A DNA stretch of 64,000 bases from Isoetes taiwanensis (Eukaryota > Streptophyta > Lycopodiopsida > Isoetales > Isoetaceae). Positions 1 to 11,100 of this stretch are shown in pieces. The DNA is taken from the NCBI GenBank assembly GCA_021234155.1, contig JAJEKV010000031.1, positions 6,030,748 through 6,094,747 of the forward strand. The letters are read 5' to 3'. Made by a program: the position numbers and the translations under genes. The number at the start of each line of letters is the position of its first letter. The first letter of the stretch is position 1. The notes under the pieces are model-generated. The model was not told where the DNA came from, made no database searches, and saw only the letters and a list, made by a program, of their open reading frames with translations.

Positions 1-640
1 ACAATGGCCAAGAATAATGGAAATGGAAAACAATGGTAAAGAAAAACAATGGTCATGGTTGGTAAGCCAACTAAAAACAGATGAACATGAAATGATGGAA
101 AAAATGATGCTCCCCGCAAATAAAAAAATAACGTTAGTAGAACATATGGTCGCTAATATGGTGAAGCTGATTGCAAAGACTTTATGATTTGAATGATATG
201 GATGAATGAAAGGCGTATGGTTTGACTAATTACTTAAGAACAAACCAGATGAACCCGCCATGGAACCAAAAATTAGTAAAAACATTGCCGCCTCGATGGT
301 AAAGCTTACATGGCGTGAATTTTAATGGATTGACATGGAGTGGATGAGTGTAATGTGAAATGAATTGACTAAAAATGGAGACAAGCAGTGAACCTATCAT
401 GGAAACATAAAAGTTAGTAACAAATTGATGCCCGGATGGGTTGATTTGGCGCCTTTTATGGATTGAATGAGGTGTAAGAATGAAAAAATGAGATGAATTT
501 GAGTAATACCTGAGAGCAAGCAGATGAATAATAAGAAAAATCAAATTTTAATTTTATTTTTATTTATTTTTTTTTTTCACTTTTTAATAATTTTTCCCTT
601 TATTATGCTATTATCCCCTTACTTGTATTCATCGCTCTCG
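1..640. other. AT-rich non-coding stretch beyond the pol gene of the minus-strand gypsy element
   Basis: No gene is recognisable. The stretch is ATGG/AAA-rich and holds two diverged copies of a ~150-bp unit (about 215-350 and 360-480), followed by a T-rich tract near 550-580. Its position just downstream of the integrase end on the minus strand suggests it is the 3' non-coding part of that element, but no LTR boundary could be recognised. Confidence 0.4.
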
Positions 641-1131
641 ATGAATTACATTGCATCCGGAAGTTTCTTGAAAGTCCTTGGTGCATAATATGGCTTAAGG
701 CGTGGCACCATTAATTCGTTGGGAGCTCGCTCCTCAGAATCTTGCAAGGACACGTAACCATTAGGGAAAAATTTTAAGGACTACATATGGTCCCCGCCCA
801 TCTCATTCTCAACTTTCCGTGTTTCTTCCAATGTTTTGAATCATATAACAATACCAAATCATTTTCCACAAATTCTTTATTTTTATTATGAGCATCATAC
901 CATGTTTTACGTTGCCTTTGGAGTGCTTTCTAGCCATGTATGCATGAAGACGTTACTTCATCTAGCTTCTCTAATTCTTGCAAGCGTGCCTTTAAGACTA
1001 CCATCTTCATCAAGCTTTTCCCTTACAGCCACCACTGTAATGATGGAATTTCTATTTCAATAGGTAAGATGGCCTCTTGGCCATACACTAACATGAAGGG
1101 AGTAGATTTCGTGGTAACTTTGTAAGCTATT
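640..1131 (-). pseudogene. Integrase C-terminal region (broken)
   Basis: Directly downstream of the integrase core on the minus strand, the translation keeps typical post-core features: a TPF-x-LVYG-like stretch with an acidic/hydrophobic run after it, then a region rich in Q, R and K, and finally a short module resembling the nucleic-acid-binding C-terminus (a K-x-R-x-R-W-A-G-like string near 790-810). At least two stops and shifts interrupt it. There is no chromodomain after it. It belongs with the core just upstream. Confidence 0.6.
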
Positions 1132-1572
1132 CTATAGGCCCATAATGCATCTAACAATCTCTTTATCCCAATCAGTCCTATTAGCGCTATAAATCTTCGC
1201 CATTATATTACATAGAGTTTTATTGGTTCTTTCAACTTGGCCATTGGCTTGGGGATGATAGGGTGTACTCTTTCTATGGGCTATGGAATGGCTCACCAAG
1301 GTAGCGACCACATCATTGATAAAGTGTGAACCTCTATCACTAACCAACTCTAAGGGACACCCAAACCTAGTAATGATGTTTTCATATAAGAAAGTTGCTA
1401 CACTAGTCGCATTAGCATTTCTCAATGCTTTTGCCTCAACCCATTTGGTAACATAACGGCACACCAATATATACTCACAACGGGTTTGAGCTGAAGGAGG
1501 ATTAATGGGACCTACAAAATCTATCCCCCATTTTTCAAAAGGTAATATGGGAACTATCGGGTTCAGAGGCAT
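1132..1572 (-). pseudogene. Integrase catalytic core (rve), fragment
   Basis: This 146-residue open stretch is the catalytic core of a retrotransposon integrase, the RNase H-fold enzyme that joins element DNA to host DNA. The three acidic catalytic positions are visible: Asp18 in GIDFVGP, Asp79 in SDRGSHF and Glu114 in GQVERTN, with about 35 residues between the last two as expected. It starts after a stop in this frame, so the methionine is not a real start. It was once part of a pol polyprotein. The upstream zinc-binding region (about 1,573-1,900) is too damaged to call clearly. Confidence 0.9.
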
Positions 1573-1920
1573 AGAATCTCGCCTAGTAGGTCAAATCCAA
1601 TCTTTGGCAAAGGTCACAATGTTTTACCCGGATTGTTACATCATGGTACAAACTAGGCCACCAATAACCAGCATTTAACACTTTCTTAGCAAAGGACATC
1701 TCCGCAAAGAAAATGACCTCCAAATAGGGGAATCATGGCAAGCTCTAATGACCTTTTGCACTTCATGAGGGAATATGCATCTACGCTAGATATCATCTTT
1801 ACCTACCCTATACAAGGTTCCGCCAAGAAAAAGTGAAAGGTTTACATTTTTGAATTAATCTTTTCCTTTCTATGGCTCTCATATCATCCGAAATTCACCG
1901 CTGGAAAGGAATTCGCCACA

Positions 1921-2406
1921 TCAACATACCATTCTCGAACCGGCAGTAGCCACCATAAACAAGTTAGCATCGTGCAAGTCATCTTTTACCCCTTTATCGC
2001 TAGAATCACTCAATAATCGCGATAAAATGGTCAACAGTGCATGAGATTTTCCTCGGGTTTTACAATTATATTTAAATTGAAACTCTTGCAACATGAGTAA
2101 CCATCTAGTTATTCTTCCCCGCTCGCAAGGTTTTAAAATTAAATATCTCAATGCTTGGTGGTCAACAAAAAATACCTAATTCTTTTCCCAATAAATAGTG
2201 GCTTAAACTTTATAATTGAATAAATCATGCCCAATCCTTCCCTTTCTGGGTTGTTGAATAATTCTTTTCTCGATTAGACAATTGACTAACTAGCATAATA
2301 AATTGGATGATCCCACCCATCTTGTTGTGGTTGTGACAAAATACTTCCTATTGCATATCCTCAAGAGTCTACATGGACATGAAATTCCCTTTCCCAATTA
2401 GGAAAA
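1921..2406 (-). pseudogene. RNase H region of pol (broken)
   Basis: On the minus strand, the stretch near 2,290-2,345 reads SQPQQDGWDHPIYYAS-like and that near 2,090-2,165 reads DHQALRYL followed by GRITRWLLMLQEF. These are signature blocks of the gypsy RNase H domain, which removes the RNA strand during reverse transcription. Several shifts split it, and only its last part (1,921-2,151) is open for more than 70 codons. Confidence 0.75.
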
Positions 2407-3546
2407 CTAAGTATGGGTGCAGCTTATTAGTGCTTCTTTTAAACTTGTAAATGCTTTTTGACATTCTTGTGTCCATCGATATTCTTTTCCCCATTTAAGG
2501 AGTGCGCTTAATGGTAAAGCCTTATTAGCATAATATCTTATGAATCTTCGATGATACCCTATATGCCCAAGAAATGCTTGTAATTGCTTAATGTTAGTAG
2601 GTGGCTCCAATTCAAATAACTTTAGTCTTATCAGTGGTCAATTGCAATACCCTTGCCCGAAATGATCCTACCCAACAACGCCCCATGGGTAACTCCAAAC
2701 AAACATTTCATAGGGTTTAGAGATATACCATATTCTCGACATTTCATAAAGCATAACTGAAGTTTCTCCCCGATGTTCTTGCCCGGTACTAAAAACACGT
2801 AAATCATCAAGAAACACTTCCATAAAGTCTCTTAGATAATCTTTAAATGCACCCAGAAACTACCCTTTGGAAAGTGGCGTGGGCATTACACAACCCAATG
2901 GCATGACCTTATACATGTAGCACCCCATTCCGTGACAAATGTGGTTTTTTCCCTATCTTCCTTGGCAATACTCACCGGGTTGTACCCATGAACCCGGCCA
3001 AGAAAAGAATAGTACTCATGGCCAAGAACCTAATCAATAACGCTATCGCTGAAAGGAACAGAAACCCATCCTTAATGGTGGTGAAAAGATTTAATTTTCT
3101 ATAGTCCACACACACCCTTAATTTTTAGACTTCTTTGGAACTATAACTATTGGGGACAACCACTCACTAGTTTCCACTGGTTCAATAAACTTAGCTTTAA
3201 TTAGATTATCCAGCTCTTCCCTTACCACCTTTGAGTAATGAGGGTTCATCCTGTAGGGTCGTTGCCTTATAGCTTTTGTGTTAGCTTCAAGTACAATTCT
3301 ATGCACACTTAACTCAGGTGATATACCCTTCAGATCCTCATACGTCCATGCAAAGACATCCTTAAACTCCATGAGGAGATCCTTATATTCTTTATGTTCT
3401 TCACCAAGATTAAGTTTTCCCAATCGCACCATCTTGGTTCCTCCGGTACCTAAATTCAACTCATCATAAGTGGGACGGGTTAGCATTTGTTGGACTTCCT
3501 TGGATGCACAATGGGAGGGGTTTTTAACTTGGTTCTCCCTCCTCAA
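2407..3546 (-). pseudogene. Reverse transcriptase of minus-strand gypsy element (broken)
   Basis: The N-terminal part is open at 3,118-3,546 and shows the typical approach to the RT palm (KDVFAWTYEDLKGI, then RQRPYRMNP and KAKFIEPV near its end). The polymerase active-site box reads FLDD at about 2,803-2,814 on the minus strand. The thumb/connection region is open at 2,407-2,610 and contains LQAFLGHIGYHRRFI, a strong gypsy marker. Stops and shifts between these parts make it non-functional as read. Its place between the protease and RNase H parts is as expected for pol. Confidence 0.88.
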
Positions 3547-3904
3547 ATTTTGAGAAGTACTCAGGATATCTCTCCTCTTCTTCTTCCTTTATAGTTTCAT
3601 TTACTTCTTCCACATTTACAGCAAAAACATTTACACAATTCATCCATTCCTCTATAGCCACAGATGAAGTATCATCCCTCATTGTTAGTTTTTCATAACC
3701 CTCTTGCTCTACATAAACTTGGTCTACTTCTATTTCATTATTATTTTCGTTACTATCTACATCATCATCATTATTATCAACATGCATATCTTCAATTGAG
3801 GAACTAGTATCACTATCATTGTCATCCTTATTACCGCATTGAACATGGACCCTTATCTTGATTAAATTATTCCCATCTCCAATTTGCAAATAGCCAGAGA
3901 CCAA
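3524..3904 (-). pseudogene. Acidic linker between protease and RT of the gypsy element
   Basis: A 126-residue open stretch, very rich in Asp, Glu and Asn, joins the end of the protease region to the start of RT. It begins with LQIGDGNN, which matches the sequence that follows the protease in plant gypsy elements of this type, and then runs into a low-complexity acidic segment. No enzyme motif is seen in the acidic part. It overlaps the RT-start ORF by a few codons in another frame, which suggests one ancestral frame broken by a shift. Confidence 0.55.
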
Positions 3905-4462
3905 TCATGTTTAGCTGATGCTTGCATTAACCATGGCCTTCCTAACAATAATGGATAAGTGCATGCACTATTTGGCATCTTTAAAATGACATAATCCACA
4001 AAGAAAGTCACACCAAAGAATTAAGGTTTTAATCCCAAGAACTAATCCCAAAGGTGTTACCTTTCGCTGATCACCCATCCTCACTATAAAACTTACGTGC
4101 ATAGGCTCGCAAATCTAGTTTCCTCCACATACTCGTGCATAATGTTCACCGAGCCCCCATCAATAGTGCAATTTCGTCAGACACTCGCACTTATTTCCAC
4201 ATCCGCATAAGGTGAACTCATATCCGCAATTATAGGCCATGCACTGACAACTACTTTTTATGACTTTTAATGCCAAGACCACCTTTTAACAACTAGGAGC
4301 GATTTGCAATAATTGTTTGAATGTTAAGGAAGGACTTTTATTTTCCAAATCCTTCAAAATATCATAGGGTTGTTCTTCCTTTAAATTCAAAACTCTAGTG
4401 TACTTCTTACGTTTACCCTTATCCAGATTTTCTTTATTAGACTCAAATCATTTAAAATTTCT
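3905..4462 (-). pseudogene. Aspartic protease of minus-strand gypsy element (broken)
   Basis: On the minus strand a DGGS box lies at about 4,150-4,162, followed by VNIM. This is the active-site triplet of plant Tat/Athila-type retroelement proteases. Further along, YPLLLGRPWL and a downstream A-x-x-DW block (about 3,900-3,960) match the protease C-terminal half. Multiple stops separate the parts. The protease would have cut the gag-pol polyprotein. Confidence 0.65.
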
Positions 4463-4666
4463 TTAACTTCCATGGGATGGGGAGTTGGTCAATATCTTCA
4501 AACAACGCTCGGGTTCCTCAACCTCACTAACTTCATTATCCCCTTCATTTATCACATGTGCTTCATTTTTTTCTTCTCTCGAAGTCTTCTTGCCCCACCT
4601 AGTCTCCACAACATAACTTGGGATATTAACTTGGCCCACATACACAACTCGACTATCTACCACCAC
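4463..4666 (-). pseudogene. Gag-protease linker of gypsy element, uncertain
   Basis: A 67-residue open stretch on the minus strand between the zinc-knuckle gag ORF and the protease. It is charged, with acidic runs (EEKNE, SEVEEPE), and carries no domain I recognise. Its position and strand make it part of the same gag-pol frame. Nothing else supports it as a separate gene. Confidence 0.35.
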
Positions 4667-4707
4667 TTCCTTTCCCCTTATTATTAGAAGATGGTTCCCT
4701 CTTGCCT

Positions 4708-5466
4708 TTAATTTGTGAGGACAATTTTCTTGGCTATGTAGGCCTTGGGTTTGGCATGATCCCGTGATATGGGTTGATATCCAACTTGTCTCATAGGATT
4801 AGGACAATGAGGTGCTATATGACCTATCTCTCCACATCTATAACATTGGGGTGGAGGCCTCTTCATAACTCTAGGACGATTTTGCCTTTCCTCCACGCTG
4901 GTAGCATAAGTCGAGGATAAAAAGGGTTGTGCTTGATAAGTAGGGGTAGGGGTATTAGGGTTAGCTTCCATTCTCCAAAAATAGCATCTTTCTGTAGGGT
5001 GATTAGTTTTACCACACTTTTTACAAGGAATTGGTATGTTTGCAGGAGTAGGACACTCAGATGGTAAATGGCCATAACCCTTGCATTTCACACACCACAT
5101 GTTAGTCCTCTCATTGTTTACTTGTGGCTTATTACTCACACCTCTTACCCAATTCAATTGCATCTCGTTCATTTTATTAGTAAGAGTCTCTACCACCTTT
5201 TCTAACTTTTTATCAACCCCTTCCTCTATGGTTGGCTTTGTTATTGGGGCACCACTCCCTAATGTGGCTAGCCTACTATAATCTATGGTACCCAAGTCAC
5301 TAGGCGTGACACCCAACATTCCCAAGTGAGGGCTTGCTAAAGGGGGTTCTAGAGGGTTCTTGAGGGCTACCCCACCCAACACGGAAGGCATAATCAACCC
5401 GGGATTATAATGGCGGGCCATAGTTAGCTTGGCTTGTTCCCCGCCTAGCCGCAATCTTGATGGCAC
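4708..5466 (-). pseudogene. Gag nucleocapsid region with three CCHC zinc knuckles
   Basis: This 252-residue open frame is the nucleocapsid end of Gag, which binds element RNA. Three CX2CX4HX4C zinc knuckles are visible at residues 125-138, 148-161 and 208-221. One or two knuckles are usual in plant gypsy Gags, so three is unusual. A short predicted coiled coil (residues about 80-105) precedes them. The frame is open to the stop at 4,708. The capsid part lies upstream in a broken frame (5,591-5,806). The methionine at 5,466 is probably internal to a longer ancestral Gag. Confidence 0.85.
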
Positions 5467-5999
5467 TTTCTAAATCACTGGGTTTGACCCTTAGTGAAAA
5501 AGCCCAAACCGGTGGTAACCCATTTGTAAAGTATCTTACTTGATCCTCAACTGAGGGGTGGGCTCTCTTTGGCTACCAACCTTCTAAACCTCAAAGACAT
5601 AGCTCAAGCAGACTTTCATTAGCAAAGAAGTTTAAATATGTTAGCTCATCATTTATTCTTTCTTGAAGGCCAATAGGCCTAAAGGCCTTTAAAAATGCTT
5701 TTCTAAGGTCATCCCAAGTCAAAAAAGGGGTAATACTCCTAGAGGTTCTATACCATTCCATTGCCCCATCCTCTAAGGTTGCTCCAAGAAAGCCTAAGTC
5801 TTTCAAAGATTACCATCTTCTTTGATTGGCCTCACTAATAGTTAAATGATTGAATGTGAGAATCAGCCTCCCCCTTTAAAGGTGAAAAGGTTGGGTATTT
5901 CATTTTAGAAGTTTTAGTTGCCATGGGATTAAGAATCAAGTATTAGAAGGAGTTAAATAACCGGTTTCCTCTTCACTACTTTCCCCTGTGGCTAGAGGG
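5467..5999 (-). pseudogene. Gag capsid-like region (retrotrans_gag), broken
   Basis: An open stretch at 5,591-5,806 contains GATLEDGAMEWY, then FLTWDDLRKAFLKAF, and an RINDELTYL-like block. These are the typical features of the plant retrotransposon Gag domain (a WY pair, then W-x-x-L/F-x-x-x-F). Flanking frames are interrupted. It precedes the zinc-knuckle part in the direction of transcription. Confidence 0.75.
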
Positions 6000-6600
6000 T
6001 ATGGTGCTACCGCTACTAAACCCTTGCTCTACTAATGTCTTTTCTTCTTCCAAGACTTGCTCTTTTAATTCCCTTCTTTTTTGTTCCCTAAACTCTAGTC
6101 TAGCACTACGCTCAGCCTCTTGCTTCTCGATGCTCTTTCTTTCTCCTTTCAAAGATCCAGCCCCAATTCATGCAAAAACTTTAATTATCGAACAAATTTT
6201 TTTTTTTTTAATTACGAGAGGTGGATGCCCCTCTTGGCTTACAAATTCTTCAAATGAAGATTGCCTAAGTCTTCTTACAAATTCTTCTGGTTCCCAACCA
6301 TCCAGAATTGGTCGCGGGTTCCTCCCATGGTCCACCGCCTCCCCAACCACTATTAGGTTGAATTCTTTACGAGGATTATTTAAAATAAGTACTTTGTGCT
6401 TAGTGATGGGTAAATGTGGCCAATTTTCCATTCCCCGCAAGCCATTATACATCCAACAAAAATTTAATAAATTTTATTTTATTTTATTTATTTTTATTCT
6501 TTTTTTTTTTTTTCAAAATATAACAAAAAATTCAAAAGTTGTACTATTATTCACAACACGATTACCCTTTAGTTAATTTCTAATGCCCCCCACTAAATGT
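6000..6600 (-). other. Gag N-terminal/leader region of gypsy element
   Basis: The minus strand carries a 94-residue open stretch (6,168-6,452) of unknown nature, rich in charged residues, upstream of gag. T-rich runs occur at about 6,197-6,210 and 6,470-6,515 on the plus strand. The junction near 6,590-6,610 could be the inner edge of a lost LTR, but no clear primer binding site was found. No confident function. Confidence 0.3.
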
Positions 6601-8125
6601 TGGTCGGGTCAACCTACCCCAAGCCCGACAGAGTTCTTAGGCAATGGATGACAAAATAATAATAATTTAATGACAAAGAAAAATATAATTCTAATTACTT
6701 ACTTTTTAACACCACCACAACTAGGCTCATAGCTCAAGTATATACCCCTTAAGCCTAGCCGCACCGCTTCCTTTTACTCCTTGCATTAATTATTATGTGA
6801 GTGCAAACCGTAATATTTATTATCCTTGATTTGTTTTAGCATCACATGGTCTTAGAGTAATGTTCTCCTTGTTATTTTAACTTTTATCTTTTTCTTTTTA
6901 TGTATGGGGAAATCAAAAGGTTTAACTTATTACTTAGGAAATTGTTGGAAAAAATATTTAGGTTAACAGAATGCACGTTAGGTTTTCACGCTGACAATTT
7001 TGTTTAGGGCAAAAACCTCGCTTTAGGGAAGGGCAAAATGACCAAAAATCCCAGATCGGGCAATCGATTCACCCTTCCTCCTCCGGTTTTGTTTGTATTT
7101 TCTTCTCGTGTTAAGCAATCACCCGATAACGGTTTTCGCAGAATTCAAGGTTAATTGTGGCTCCAAGGTAAGCAATCGGATCCGCTTAGGGTATGGCACA
7201 CAGATGGAGCAAAGGCTTCAAGGATCCATGGATATGGTAACAAGGGATGGATAGGACTAAAAATGGCATGGCAGACCGGCAGGAATCCGGCAGCAAAGAA
7301 ACGGATATGGCAGATGATCCGGTTTTTTGCATGCTCTATCTTCCAAGCATGGCAGTTGTATGGCAAAGGACCAAGAATTCCGCTTTACTTCTTCCCGATT
7401 TACAATTTATAGCGTAACTACAGAGAGGATTAGAAACAGAGCAAAAAAGACATATGATTTTCTTTTCTTTTATCTCCGAATTTTTATTCATTCCATTTAG
7501 ATTCTTATTATAACTCAATACTCTTACAGATTCAAGACAAATACAAAAGATGATGCAAATAGTATCACAAAGGATTTCCTTCAAGGTAAATCCTTGGGAA
7601 AACTTGTCGCCAATACAATCGCATGTAATTTATTTAACTTAGATTTCTTCACAACACTCACACACAATAGCATCATCATAAACTAGAAAGGAAGACATCA
7701 TGCACACGCAATGATGGACCGTAATCATACCAGACGCTGTGCAATCGCCAGAGAGTGCACTTAATAGGCACAAAAAGGGTAGTTTTTTCATTCACGCTTG
7801 AATTTTCTTTATACAATTCCAATAAAAACTGACCTTTAAAAAATACAATCTTTGCCCTCCATGTGGAAAACTTCCTTTAGCTCCAAGATTTTGACACCTC
7901 ATCAATCCAAAAATATGGTCTCCTCCAATCAAACTGCTTTGTGCTTTCTCCTTACCACTAAAATTCGAATTTCTAATGGTCTTCAATAATATAAGCATCA
8001 CAATCTTCAAAATAACCTTGTAACTATGCACTTTGGTCGCATTTTGAGCCCATACATCTTCATTTCTTTTTCTTTTCAATCGCTTCACCCAAAATCAAAA
8101 TTTCTGTTGTGTTGACCGCTCCACA
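6601..8125. other. Spacer between gypsy element and satellite array
   Basis: No gene is supported. All open frames here are short (at most 98 codons), overlap each other on both strands and lack recognisable motifs. The stretch at 7,150-7,420 is somewhat GC-richer. It may include remnants of an LTR of the element to the left, but I see no matching copy elsewhere in the window. Confidence 0.4.
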
Positions 8126-11100
8126 TTGCCCCTAGGATACGAAAACTTCCTCAAGGTGGGATTTAATCCTGCCTACAAAGTGTGCATGTATGGCCAAAGT
8201 TTTGCCCAACGGATGTGTGGTGAGTTGGTATAGGCCTAGTAATGCCAAAATAAATGTGCACTTGGTCGGGGGTTCAAACCCTACCTGTATGTTTATATTT
8301 GGGAGTTGGTTATCGGGTTATACGGCCATGATCCCCGACGTGGTAGAACTTAAGAGCCTATACATGTCCTCCACTTTGGTCGCTCGTTGGTAAAGGGGAC
8401 AAAAACTAGCTAGTCCGGCAAAAGACTAGTCTAGACCAAGAAAAGTTGGTTTACGGACATCGCGGGCTGGTTTATCGTTACCGCCTAAAGCCCTCCGGGT
8501 CCTAGGGATGCCCAAAAAGTCATATGTGGCAGGCGGCACTAGGTTGGTGACGCTAGGTTCGGGCGATGCCCCTAGAGTTGCCCCTAGGATCCGAAAACTT
8601 CCTCAAGGTGGGATTTAATCCCGCCACAAAGTGTGCATGTATGGCCAAAGTTTTGCCCAACGGATGTGTGGTGAGTTGGTATAGGCCTAGTAATGCCAAA
8701 ATAAATGTGCACTTGGTCTGAGGTTCAAACCCGCCGCTGTATGTTTATATTTGGGAGTTGGTTATCGGGTTATACGCCATGATCCCCGACGTGGTAGAAC
8801 TTAAAAGCCTATACATGTCCTCCACTTTGGTCGCCGCTATAAAGTGGGGACAAAAACTAGCTAGTCCGGTAAAAAAAGATTCAGTCTAGACCAAGAAAAG
8901 TTGGTTTACGACATCGCGGGCTGGTTTATCGGTTACCGCCTAAAGCCCCTCCGGGTCCTAGGATGCCCAAAAGTCATATGTGGCAGGTGGGCACTAGGCT
9001 GGTGACGCTTAGGGGGCGATGCCCCTAGAGTTGCCCCTAGGATCCAAAACTTCCTCAAGGTGGGATTTAATCCTCGCTTATACAAAGTGTGTATGTATGG
9101 CCAAAGTTTTGCCCAATCCGCTGGGATGTGTGGTGAGTTGGTATAGGCCCAACGGATGTGTGGTGAGTTGGTATAGGCCTAGTAATGCCAAAATAAATGT
9201 GCACTTGGTCGGGGTTCAAACCCCGCCGCTGTATGTTTATATTTGGGAGTTGGTTATCGGGTTATAAGGCCATGATCCCCGACGTGGTAGAACTTAAAAG
9301 CCCTATACATGTCCTCCACTTTGGTCGCTTCGCTGGCGCCGCGGGTGGGACAAAACTAGCTAGTCCGGCCAAAAAGACTAGTCTAGACCAAGAAAAGTTG
9401 GTTTACGTGACATCGCGGGCGGGTTTATCGTTACCGCCTAAAGCCCCCTCGGGTCCTAGGATGCCCAAAAGTCATATGTGGCAAGCGGCACTAGGTCTGG
9501 TGACGCTTAGGTTCTGGGCGATGCCCCTAGAGTTGCCCCTAGGATCCTAAAAACTTCCTCAAGGTGGGATTTAATCCTGCCTACAAAGTGTGCATGTATG
9601 GCCAAAGTTTTGCCCAACGGATGTGTGGTGAGTTGGTATAGGCCTAGTAATGCCAAAATAAATGTGCACTTGGTCGGGGGGTTCAAACCCGCCAATGTAT
9701 GTTTATATTTGGGAGTTGGTTATCGGGGTTATACGGCCATGATCCCCGACGTGGTAGAACTTAAAAGCCTATACATGTCCTCCACTTTTCGCCGCTGGCA
9801 AGTGGGACAAAACTAGCTAGTCCGTAAAAAGACTAGTCTAGACCAAGAAAAGTTGGTTTACGATGACATCGCGGGCTGGTTTATCGGTTACCGCCTAAAG
9901 CCCTCCGGGTCCTAGGGATGCCCAAAAGTCATATGTGGCGGCGGCACTAGGTCTGGTGACGCTTAGGTTCGGGCGATGCCCCTAGAGTTGCCCCTAGGAT
10001 CCCAAAACTTCCTCAAGGTGGGATTTAATCCCGCCACAAAGTGTGCATGTATGGCCAAAGTTTTGCCCAACGGATGTGTGGTGAGTTGGTATAGGCCTAG
10101 TAATGCCAAAATAAATGTGCAAATGGGTTCAAATGTGCATGTTTATATTTGGGGTTCAAACCGTGGTAGAACTTAAAAGCCTATACATGTCCTCCACTTT
10201 GTTTATATTTGGGACAAAAAACTAGCTAGTTGCTAAAAAGACTAGTCTAGGGTTAGAAAGTTGGTTTGCTGATGATCCCCTTGGTTTATCGGGTTACCGC
10301 TTAAAGCCCCTCCGGGTCCTAGGGATGCCCAAAAAGTCATATGTGGCAAAGCGCATACATAGGATCCAAAACTTCCTCAAGGTGGGATTTAATCCCCGCC
10401 ACAAAGTGTGCATGTATGGCCAAAGTTTTGCCCAACGGATGTGTGGTGAGTTGGTATAGGCCTAGTAATGCCAAAATAAATGTGTGCACTTGGTCGGGGT
10501 TCAAACGGCCAGCTGTATGTTTATATTTGGGAGTTGGTTACGGGGTTATACCGCCATGATCCCCGACGGGTAGAACTTAAAAGCCTATACATGTCCTCCA
10601 CTTTGGTCGCTCGTTGGCAAGGGGGACAAAAACTAGCTAGTCCGCCAAAAGACTAGTCTAGACCAAGAAAAGTTGGTTTACGACATCGCGGGCTGGTTTA
10701 TCGTTAGTGCCTAAAGCCCCCGGGTCCTAGGGATGCCCAAAAGTCATATGTGGCAGCGGCACTAGGCTGGTGACGCTTAGGTTCGGGCGATGCCCCTAGA
10801 GTTGCCCCTAGGATCCAAAACTTCCTCAAGGTGGGATTTAATCCCCGCCTACAAAGTGTGCATGTATGGCCAAAGTTTTGCCCAACGGATGTGGTGAGTT
10901 GGTATAGGCCTAGTAATGCCAAAATAAATGTGCACTTGGTCTGGGGTTCAAACTGTATGTTTATATTTGGGAGTTGGTTATCGGGTTATACGGCCATGAT
11001 CCCCCGTGGTAGAACTTAAAAGCCTATACATGTCCTCCACTTTGGTCGCTCGCTGGCGCGGGGACAAAAACTAGCTAGTCTCTGCCAAAAGACTAGTCTA

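Larger units (their letters stand above)
640..6600 (-). mobile_element. Degenerate Ty3/gypsy LTR retrotransposon, non-chromodomain (Tat/Athila-like)
   Basis: Read on the minus strand, the order is gag with zinc knuckles, aspartic protease, reverse transcriptase, RNase H, then integrase, which is the Ty3/gypsy order. The reading frame is broken by many stops and shifts. The protease centre is DGGS rather than DTGS, and no chromodomain follows the integrase C-terminal region; both fit plant Tat/Athila-type lineages better than chromoviruses. LTRs were not identified at either side, so the outer limits are approximate. The element has the same orientation throughout and no nested insertion is visible inside it. 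It is probably inactive. Confidence 0.85.
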
